Origin: Gonapodya prolifera JEL478
Lineage: Eukaryota > Monoblepharomycota > Monoblepharidomycetes > Monoblepharidales > Gonapodyaceae
Direction of reading: 5' to 3'
Assembly (NCBI GenBank): GCA_001574975.1
Contig: KQ965767.1
Coordinates: 178,455-242,454, forward strand
DNA length: 64,000 bases
Shown: piece after piece, positions 56,122-64,000 of the stretch
Layout: every line of letters begins with the position of its first letter
Position numbering within the stretch: the first letter of the stretch is position 1
The notes under the pieces: generated by a model
Databases searched by the model: none
Told to the model about the DNA's origin: nothing
The model's input: the letters and a program-made list of their open reading frames with translations, nothing else
Made by a program: the position numbers and the translations under genes

Positions 56122-57290
56122 ATGCTCAGCGGTGATCCGCCTTTGCGTTTTCCGCGAAAATGGAAGTCTGACTCACTCGCACATCCACAGTCTGCTCCTG
56201 TTACGGATCCATTCGAAGAATCGGAGATCGAGCTTGAGGAGAAGCTGCGACGGGAGGAACAGGAAGCCTTGAAGCGATACGAGGCCACGCAGGCAGACAA
56301 GGAAGCGCGTCGCAGACAGCGGAGTTGGAAGCACAAGCCGTTGAGGCAGAGGTCGAATGGCAGAGGAAAACGAAAGCCCTCAAGGATCATGCATGCACTT
56401 CGCGAGCACGCAAGGGTTCAAAAACTCGCCAACGAAACGTCCGAATCCCAGCGGATAGCCAGAGAGTGTTTCGTGGAGCTAGCACTTGCGGCGAAGAATT
56501 TTGTGGAGAAGGCCGGGAGAGGCAAACGAGCTGGAGATACTATTACACTTGTGGTAAGGATATACTTCGTTGCTGTTCGTGATAACCCATAAACTCCCGC
56601 ATGCCTAACATGTCATATCGGGACAACGTACCCCAGCCTTTCGACACCATCACATCCCAACTATCCAATGCCATGAACAGGCTTCGGGAAGTCTGCTGCG
56701 AGGACGAAGCTGCCGAAGCTGAAGCGTCTCTATTGGAGGTCAAAGGGGGCCGTTCCGAGATGTACTCTGCTACCCGCGACTGCGAGGAATCACTTCCTGC
56801 AGCTGGCACGATCTTCGCAAGCCTTGCTAATACCTCCGGCGAGAACGATATACGGACTGCCAAGGAGTCGTCTCCAGTGCTGCCGGTGCAAACGGACGTT
56901 CTCAGCAAGAAGCGATCCAGACAGGGTTCAATTCATCGTGGACTCCCTTGTGAATGTCTTGAACACACTAAAGCCTCACATGGCGCACATTATGGATCAG
57001 GCAATGAGGAGGAGGACCTAGCTCGCGCAGAAAAGGAGGACTTGTACCACGAAGAGGCTGATCCTTTGCAACACCAGTCCCTCAAGCGTCGACGACCAGA
57101 CGATGAAGGGGCGCACTCGGATGGGGTCGAGGCCGAGCAACCTGCAAACCTTCACGCTTCCACAATTACCTAGCGGCGAGATTGATGCCGTGGGGTCGAC
57201 TGGAGCACCGACTGTGGTGAGCATCTCTCCCAAAGAAACACATCATCCTGCTGATTTCGCTTACTTTTAGGATATTCTGGAAGAAGTGAG
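56122..57290 (+). CDS. Tandem coiled-coil family, copy 6 (plus)
   Basis: First exon: EESEIELEEKLRREEQEALK, RYEATQADKEARRRQ, then LEAQAVEAEVEWQRKTKALK one base away, then ALREHARVQKLANETSESQR and CFVELALAAKNFVEKAGRG back in the first frame, so two compensating shifts flank a ~100-nt stretch. Second exon: FDTITSQLSNAMNRLREVCC, EDEAAEAEASLLEVKGGRSE, ATRDCEESLPAAGTIFASLA, then SKKRSRQGS and an acidic-basic end (QHQSLKRRRPDDEGAHSDG). A short DILEEV piece near 57280 is the start of the next module; the rest and the LWKG tail are missing. Probably truncated or decaying. Confidence 0.5.
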
Positions 57291-57894
57291 TTTCTGGATC
57301 AGTAAACTCAACACGCCCCTTCACTAAAGCAATCTGGCGGGCAAGTCTTTCGTAACACGAACCAGGAGTTGACAGCGCAATGATCAAGGATGTGGTGCGT
57401 GTTTGCAAAGCCACGTTTGCTTTCTTTTTGGTGACAAAACTATAACTCGCGGCCGTCCGTATAACATGATAGGCAAATCTCTGTCGCCATTTATGCACTC
57501 ATCGAGGTCATATTCCAGTCACCACTGAAACGTCATACCCTACACCTTAATGTATAAATATTTGAACATGCATCCCTCATGGTTTTGATGTTTCGGAACA
57601 GCCCGCGATCCTCTATGCGGCTCTCCTCACTGTCACAAGGATTCACAAATACGCAGTCAATCATGATGAAACATTTTGCACACACAATCTGGATCGTACC
57701 AAAAGTGACTTCTGCGTTGTACCGTGGTCACTCACGTGAAAAACTACAACTATGATACGCACCCAAAGCGACGCAAACACGGGGAACGCTGCTCGCATGA
57801 GTATAAGCACACTGACGGTGCGTTCAGAGCTGACCCCCGTTTGCTTTTTCCACGAGAATCGAAGGTCCATTGGTCCTAACATTCCTGATCGTGA
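57291..57894. other. Spacer between family copies 6 and 7
   Basis: AT-rich, no gene seen. It likely holds the promoter of copy 7. Confidence 0.4.
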
Positions 57895-59170
57895 ATGTCT
57901 GCTCTGCAGTACTCAGACCCACCTTTGGATCCGCCCCAAGACGATGATACCGACCTTGAAGAGAAGCTACGACGGGTGGCGCAAGAATCTTTCAAGCGAT
58001 TCAAGGCCATTCAGGCGACAAAGGAAGCGCGCCTCAAACAGCTCGAGGAGTTGGAAGCACAAGCCGCTGCTGCAGAGATCGAATGGCAGAACAAGAAGGA
58101 CACGTTGAAAAATCATACTCTTTCCGTGCATACCAAGGTTGAGAAGCTCGCTCTTGAGACGTCAGAGTCGCTTCGACTTGCCAAGGAACGGTCGATGGAA
58201 CTTGCCCTTGCCGCGAAGAATATTATGGAGAAAACAGATAATGAGCTCATAATGGACTCATTGAACCTCGAGGTCAGTGTGTGCTTGTGCCTTGGTATTC
58301 AGTCACGTTTTGGGCTGATAGAAAATGCTTCATTGTTCAGCAGAAGCAGTCCTACACAACCACCGTTTCGACTATCACATCAAGAATCGCCCGCTCAGCT
58401 GCTCGTCTACGGGATGTCAACTGCGAGGACGTTGCTGCCGCTGCCAAATCCTTGTCGTCGGAGCTCGAGGAAAGCGCAGATGTTATCGCAGCGGGATAGG
58501 AATGCGAGGCGTCGCTCGCCACAGTTGCAGAAGGCCTTTCCAGACTCTGCTATATTGTTGACAAGCAACGCTCACGAGTTGCAGCGAAAATGCTGAAGAT
58601 TAAGGTGACATCCAGCAAAATTGACGAGAACGGCACTCAAATTATGGAAGGGATGAATAGGGATCGCACGTCCAAGAGCAGAACTCTGACGACGAGATGA
58701 ATGAATCTCCACAACGACCCTCAAAGCGTCCACTTCCACGTGAGGAGGTGAGGAGGAATGCAGTGCAAATGTCCAGCAAGGAGGGAAACCTTCACAAACC
58801 GACGTCGTAACTTTGCCTAAGTGACAGCTATACCAGCTGGATTTCGGCCCTACAAAGACATTCTTGAAGAGTTGAATCCAGCGATAGTTACACTTGCCCA
58901 AAGACAAGTTTGTTCGCTTTGGAGTCCAAGTCCACGCTCTCCCAAGACACATTTGGATCGCCCTTTCCGGCAACTTTCCTGCTCTTGGGGTCAGATGAAT
59001 TGTGCGAGGCCGATACGGCCACGAGTCGGCCCCGTGCCCGTTTCGGGAGGTCGTCAAGTTGCGCATCCCTGGCGTCCTATACATCCGAACCGGAATCGTC
59101 GAGGAGTTCGCCGACGTCGAGCGTTCCCGACGTCATGTCTGCGTTCGCGTTATCGGCGGACATTGTGTGG
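57895..59170 (+). CDS. Tandem coiled-coil family, copy 7 (plus)
   Basis: The cleanest N-terminal exon of the family: MSALQYSDPPLDPPQDDDTD, LEEKLRRVAQESFKRFKAIQ, KEARLKQLEELEAQAAAAEI, EWQNKKDTLKNHTLSVHTKV, ETSESLRLAKERSMELALAA, KNIMEK, all in one frame. Second module: TTTVSTITSRIARSAARLRD, VNCEDVAAAAKSLSSELEES, ADVIAAG, then a TAG in that frame and ECEASLATVAEGLSRLCYIV beyond it. PAGFRPYKDILEELNPAIVT follows at 58830-58890. Past this point the frames diverge and no LWKG tail is visible. The coiled-coil exon probably marks the ancestral protein start. Confidence 0.5.
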
Positions 59171-59318
59171 TGAATGGAGCGAGGACAGGTTGTGGTGGAA
59201 AATGTGGCCGCAGAGAACTCAACAATTCGACCAAGCAGGAAGGCCACAAAAGCTTCGAATTCCGATTACGTGCATTAAATTAATTACTCCAACGCATGAA
59301 TGCAAACTCCAGAGACTA

Positions 59319-60948
59319 CTAAGCACTTGAGGCCGCTCCCGCCTCTCCCTTGAAACTTCTTCGAACAAGGAACGCAACACCAACCACGACAGCAACCGCG
59401 GCGGCCAGAAGGTGTCCAGCTCCCATAGGTAGAAACGCTCCGCGCTCTTTCCATTTGTCGAAGAGGACACCTCGGACTTTCGTCACGATGAGGACCCCGA
59501 TGGCACCGAAAACGCTGTACACCCCGGCAACGGAACCCCTGATGGAGGGGTCGACGTATGTTGTATCGGTAGCGAGGGCGAGGGATGTGACGATCATGCC
59601 TGTGCATCCAAAACAACGTGGATTAGATAATTGTCGACACAACCTTTCGAACGTAATGTAAACTCACAGCTTCCCCTACCCCAACCAACGCCGTCCACGC
59701 GAACGTGATTCTCTTCGTCGGGTCCGCACTACGAACCATGTCGAAGTACCCAACACCTCCAATCAACCCCGCCCGCCCGACAAGTGCGACCCGAGAGAAT
59801 CGGTCGTTCGCCGAACCCCACAGCAGAGCGGCAATCAGAGCAATGACCTGGGCGACACCGGAGAGAGGGGACGCCTTGGAGTAGGCCTCGCGGCAGAGCT
59901 CTTTGACGGCATCCAGTCGCCGGGGTGGAGGGCAGAGGGATTAGGTGATGTACCATTTGGCGAAGCAGAGGGGAACGTAGAGTGTAAGAGAGAGGGTATC
60001 ACCACGGGCTTGGAACCGAGAAATACTCGCACATCCTTGGAAGCTTGTAGTCCTTCCCATGCAATTTGCGGCGGCGACTTTTCTCTAAAATTGTCCTTCA
60101 TGGCGGCTCCCGCAGTGACATTGTTTGAGGATTCGCCCTGGGGAAGGGTGGCTGCGATATCGTTCGCGGCGCCGTTGTTAGTGATGAGTGGAGCTTGTGA
60201 CGACTTCGATGAGACTGGTTGGGGCTCTGGGACAGGGCCATCCGTTGGCGCGACTTCAATGCCAGCAGAATGCTCTTTTTGCTTTAACCTGAACCACAAT
60301 ACCACAGAACAGACAAGGGCCACCGCTCCGATAACGTAGTAGGTAAGGCGAATGCTGCGAGCGTCCACAAGGCCCTGAGGATCTTTGGAGAGGGAGCTAG
60401 GCAAGCGAAGGAAGACAAAGATAGCCAGGAGGGCTCCACAAGAGGTGGTGACACCAATGATCCCGGAGAGCTTTCCACGCGAGCGGTGGCCCGAGGAGTC
60501 GGCAAAGACGGCTGTGAGCATTGTCGCTGTGGCCGAGGCTCCGAGGGCTTGTGGTGGGAGAAGACGGAGATGAAGAAGAGTTTTGGAATTGATTTGCACC
60601 CTCCCCCGAACATACCAAAGACGAGCCTCATGAGCAACAGTCCAGGATAGACGCTGGTCATATGTACATATCCAAAAAGAGACACTCCGATGAGGAGGTA
60701 CCCAGACGCGTAAACGAATCGTCTTCCGAGACGGTCTGAAGCCAATCCCCACACGTAGACCTTTTGGACCCAGACCCGCAAGCGCCATTTGGTCACCTTT
60801 AGCTTCTGTAATTTCAAAGTATCCTCGCCATGACGAGTGACAGCAGCTCATCGTAGAATCCGAGGTTTCCGGACGTCTCACCCCAGTTTTCCTTCGGAAC
60901 ACCCACAATGGTCGTGAGGATGAATGATTGAGAGCTCGAAAGGAACAT
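59319..60948 (-). CDS. MFS transporter
   Basis: A multi-exon minus-strand gene. Start MFLSSSQSFILTTIVGVPKE, then WGETSGNLGFYDELLSLVM joined, by what looks like a GC-donor intron (GCGAGG to CAAAAG), to VYVWGLASDRLGRRFVYASG with the MFS D-R-x-G-R-R loop, then YLLIGVSLFGYVHMTSVYPG and LLLMRLVFGMFGG. ALGASATATMLTAVFADSSG, SRGKLSGIIGVTTSCGALLA and SIRLTYYVIGAVALVCSVVL complete the first half. After a cytosolic Ser/Ala-rich loop the second half includes GMIVTSLALATDTTYVDPSI, RGSVAGVYSVFGAIGVLIV and LLAAAVAVVVGVAFLV, ending at 59319. The substrate is unknown. The N-terminus is short for a first helix, so an extra upstream exon is possible. Confidence 0.82.
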
Positions 60949-60965
60949 CCTTGTTCTTTCTTCAG
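60949..60965. promoter_or_regulatory. 17-bp space between head-to-head start codons
   Basis: Only 17 bp separates the MFS start (minus) from the MGCC gene start (plus). Their 5' UTRs must overlap, or one or both have upstream exons. The plus gene's ATG follows TTCTTCAG, which could be an acceptor of a 5' UTR intron. Confidence 0.4.
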
Positions 60966-61690
60966 ATGGGCTGCTGCATTAGCGCCGAAGAGGCCCAACA
61001 AGCCAAGGCACCGACAACAGTCATGCTGCTGGACTCGGACGGCACCGGTCGGACGGCACCGATGTCGACGAGCCTCCCCATGAAGCAGCCGGGTCGATCT
61101 GCCCGCAAACCACGCCCACCACGTATTCACGCACTTGTAGTACCCATCAAGGAGGCGCCTTACCTGATTAACATTGCCAACGACGGCCGACTGAGTGACT
61201 TAGATGCTATCGTGCAGGGGAAGTCGGTGGACGTTGTGGATGCTGGCCCTCGGTACGCGCTATATATCAACGACGAGGGTGAGTTGCCTCAGGGCTCTAG
61301 AGGTATACGGGTATACGAGTGTGTTGTCCATAATGTGCCATGGCATTCCACAAAACAGGCAAGCTTCAAGGCCTGGAGCCCAACGAGACGCTTGCTCGCG
61401 CCCACCCCGAGTGGCTTCTCCTCATCGGGGGTATTGCCGGAAACGCCGTACTCGTCGCGGAGGACGAGACATTCGAAGATGGAAACACAGACGTCCCACC
61501 AGGGGTCAATCTCACACGAGTGCTCGAGGAAGGCGCAGTGAGACTCAGAGAAAAAGGGAGAAAGCGAAAGGCCTTGGAATCGACCGAGATTTCCTTTTCC
61601 ATGTATCCATCGTACGCAGAGGATGTGCTGAAGAAGTTGGGTTTTATGGATGCGGCACACAATCCCAGAAGTTCTTCCGCTGCGGCTTGA
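60966..61690 (+). CDS. DUF3846-like protein with predicted N-terminal lipid anchor
   Basis: Two exons, 60966-61278 and 61359-61690; 214 residues. The start MGCCISAEEAQQA is a classic dual-acylation site: Gly2 for myristoylation, Cys3/Cys4 for palmitoylation. After a Pro/Arg-rich linker comes HALVVPIKEAPYLINIANDG, SVDVVDAGPRYALYINDEGK, LQGLEPNETLARAHPEWLLL and GGIAGNAVLVAEDETFED. This follows the pattern of DUF3846 proteins (a 'value ... lyvNEeGklkgLpxN...GxavvvG' order), small proteins mostly known from bacteria, phages and some algae and fungi, of unknown function. The C-terminal tail is basic then helical. A longer start at 60924 is in frame, but the MGCC start is far more meaningful. Confidence 0.7.
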
Positions 61691-61879
61691 GCAGCACGGC
61701 GAATATGTTCGGTGCATCCTTTACAAGCGTTGATAACTTTTAATTTTTACCTCATGGAGAGTTACAAGATGAAAGAAACTTTGTGGGTTTCACTCAAAGT
61801 GACCCCAGGTGATCTTACCTTTGACCATGCGCTGCCGTCACTGGTGTGCCCCAATTTCAACGAGCGCTGTCTCTCCGAA

Positions 61880-63435
61880 ATGGAAGTCATATTCGCCATC
61901 GCTACAAATCCATTCGGCCGCCTGCCAAACATTCTCAAGTCCAAGTCTCCGCCAGTTCCACCACCGTCTTCCTCCACCGAGCCCATTCTTCGGATCGGAA
62001 TCCTGGGTGCTGCCAAAATCGTCCCAGACGGCATCGTTCTGCCCGCACGAAACCACCCGTCGGTGCAACTGGTCGCGATCGCCGCGAGAGACAAGTCCCG
62101 TGCGGAAGTGTTTGCGAAACAACACGGAATCGCACGCGTTCTCGACTCCTACGCCGACGTCGTCACAGACCCCGACGTAGACGCCGTGTACATTCCCCTC
62201 CCCAACGGCCTGCACCACAAATGGGCTATCGAGGCGCTTCGCAACGGCAAACACATTCTTCTCGAGAAACCGTCCTGCTCAAACGCGGACCAAACAAGCC
62301 AAGTCTTCGCCCTCGCAAAGCAACGGAACCTCGTTGCGCTTGAGGCATTCCACTACAGATTCCACCCGGCGCTGCACCTGTTCGGCCACCTCGTCCGCAT
62401 GGCGACCAACGAAGGCACAAACCCCCTGACTCGCGTCGAAGCCGATTTCCGTGTCGTGGGCGCAGGCATCCCCGAAGATGACTTTCGCTTCACGCACGCT
62501 CTGGCCGGTGGCTCCGTCACTGACCCGGGCGTGTACCCGATCTGCATCAGCCTGTACACCGTCCGCGCTGCTGCAGGTCCTCCTGCCCATGGGGGCACAC
62601 TCGACTTTTTGGATTGGTCTTCCCGTATCGAATGCTCCCAGGCCAAACCCACTCTGTTCGTCCCACGCGTGGAACCTCTCACAACAGCCCACCTCGACCC
62701 AAGCGGCAAGAACGCGATCGACGAGCGCATGGACGCAACCCTTCTCGTACCTCTCCCCGGGGCTTCCGAGGACGCGCCAACAGTTGCTTGCACATTGCTG
62801 TCTACCCTGCGAGATGAAGTCGAGACAACAATCGCCGGGATCACGTTCCGCACCGCGCGCCTGTCCACACCGACGGTAGAAGCTGTGTTCAAGGACGGTA
62901 CGAAGGTGCGGTACGTGGGGTACCTCGCACCTTGGGTGAGTCACTCTTGTTCCCTTCCCTCTCTCCCGAGCATTTGGTCACACTTATGTGAATATTGACA
63001 GGTGTACCATTCCATCACAGTCACACAACCCTCGGGACGAAAAGCGACGCACCAGGCATACGCACCCTCGCCCGAACCTACCTCTGACGCACCAGACGGA
63101 TTCTGGAACACGGAGGACGGTGCGGGAGCCGGGATAAAACCCGAGGCATGGTGTACGTACTATCTTTCCCCCACGTCCTGTTTCGGCACATCCGCGGTCC
63201 CATCACTCAAATCACATAACGGCACACGACAGGGCCCACGTACCGATACCAACTCGAAGTCTTTTACCAAGCCTGGCGCGCCCACACTCACAGTACTTCC
63301 CCTGCGACAACAAATAACCCCACCACCCCTCCCCCCGTCCCGCCTCCCGTTTGGATGCACGCCGACGAATCTATTGCGGTCATGCAGTGCGTCGACAAGA
63401 TCTACGAAGCATCCGGCCTTGGAAAACGGATCTAG
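61880..63435 (+). CDS. Gfo/Idh/MocA-family NAD(P)-dependent dehydrogenase (dihydrodiol/D-xylose dehydrogenase type)
   Basis: Three exons, 61880-62935, 63002-63152, 63233-63435; 469 residues. Dinucleotide-binding start LRIGILGAAKIVPDGIVLPA, then VQLVAIAARDKSRAEVFAKQ, DSYADVVTDPDVDAVYIPLP, NGLHHKWAIEALRNGKHILL and EKPSCSNADQ with the family's EKP motif. EAFHYRFHPALHLFGHLVRM carries the conserved H-Y-R-x-H-P, DFRFTHALAGGSVTDPGVYP the substrate-side G-G-x-x-x-D-x-G-x-Y. Fungal relatives oxidise D-xylose or trans-dihydrodiols with NADP. A Pro/Thr-rich insert near the end is unusual. The frame is open to 61712 upstream; the Met at 61880 fits the family (FGRLPNILKSK precedes the Rossmann fold). Confidence 0.88.
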
Positions 63436-64000
63436 TCTGACACAGCAACTCTATTTATGAGAAAAGATTTGCGTCCCAGAGAGGGGAGCGACGTGGGCAC
63501 CACATGATCAATTGTTATTGAAGTAATTTTACATTGTGCTGAGTCGTGGCTCACGAGGGAGTATTGCAGCCTATTTTGGATAATTGTATGCCTCCCAGAG
63601 GACATACGTATTATCCGATATGCTACACACACTCCATCGCACGTCCGGATACACATGCCACTGCTTTAAATTCAGCTCTCTGTGTCGGAGTTTGCCACGG
63701 GTGCTTCTGGGACAGTCGACATCGCCCTGTAGCGACAAGATTTGGTGATGGCAAAACGCAAAGACACAACACTCGCAGCCTTCCTTGCACTTTTCGGGAC
63801 TTTGCTTGTCGTGGAGTCGTTCCCTATGAGGCAGATCTTCCTACCCGACACAGTGGGCCTGCGTTTGAGAACAGCTCGGGACATCTTGGCGTGCCCACCC
63901 CCCACACCGAGAGAGCACCCGCCAACGTCTGTGCACGATTTGAGAATCGATGATTTCAAAATTGTGATGGCGTTGGGTGATAGGTGGGATCGCAAACCGA
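63436..64000 (-). other. Window edge; possible 3' end of a minus-strand gene (63672-63995)
   Basis: A 107-codon minus-strand frame open nearly to the right edge contains VSGRKICLIGNDSTTSKVPK and a basic stretch, ending at 63672. It could be the last exon of a gene that starts outside the window, but no family is recognised. The 63436-63671 part is the 3' flank of the dehydrogenase gene. Confidence 0.25.

Noticed and set aside
1-64000. CRISPR arrays, rRNA or tRNA genes
   Set aside because: No regularly spaced short repeats and no cloverleaf-like or rRNA sequence was noticed on reading; small tRNAs could still have been missed without a scan.

Overview
This window is nuclear DNA from a filamentous or zoosporic fungus. 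Genes lie on both strands, and most are split by short introns (about 45-130 nt) with GTGAGT/GTAAGT-type donors, CTAAC-like branch points and CAG/AAG acceptors. The gene set includes an Igo1/endosulfine homologue, a CHFR-like FHA-RING ligase, an HACL2/ILVBL-type lyase, a CBM21 glycogen-targeting protein and a chromodomain Ty3-type retroelement. The mix looks more like an early-diverging lineage such as chytrids than like a yeast. That placement is inference from gene content only.

Layout. 0-1.1 kb: 3' end of an LTR retrotransposon. 2.2-5.3 kb: divergent pair of an endosulfine (IGO1) gene and a nine-exon enoyl-CoA hydratase. 5.8-7.5 kb: an MpaB/DUF2236-family gene whose middle has been flipped. 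8.8-13 kb: a GNAT acetyltransferase and an ILVBL/HACL2-like ThDP enzyme. 13.7-18 kb: three tandem ~1.45 kb units, each with a small secreted-peptide gene. 18.1-22.3 kb: an SH3 protein with a glycine-rich FDFGGG tail, then a CBM21 protein. 24-29.3 kb: membrane-anchored methyltransferase, monocarboxylate-type MFS carrier and beta-lactamase-fold hydrolase. 29.6-33.5 kb: decayed F-box gene, RING-TM gene and a decayed RING paralogue split off by an AT-rich TIR element. 33.7-43.1 kb: broken class I glutamine amidotransferase, NmrA-like reductase, two-TM receptor-like protein, F-box/LRR gene and a RING protein with an acidic tail.

43.3-59.2 kb is the most unusual part. Seven or more copies of an unrecognised coiled-coil gene family flank a central core, which holds a decayed CHFR-like checkpoint gene and an intact Lnt-like carbon-nitrogen hydrolase. 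The four copies on the left are all on the minus strand and the three on the right are all on the plus strand. The family shares four modules: an N-terminal coiled coil, a 'DEAAEAE...ELIAAARD' helix block, a 'YRPYKDILEELNP' block and a C-terminal 'ELKRKELWKGSxHGxxW' tail. I can assign it to no known family.

59.3-63.4 kb is orderly again: an MFS carrier head-to-head with an MGCC/DUF3846-like protein, then a Gfo/Idh/MocA dehydrogenase.

Intact multi-exon genes (IGO1, hydratase, ILVBL, NmrA, methyltransferase, SH3 protein, RING protein, Lnt, dehydrogenase) sit among genes with one or a few single-base shifts, several of them in homopolymers. Some apparent decay may therefore be assembly error. 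No tRNA, rRNA or CRISPR array was seen.
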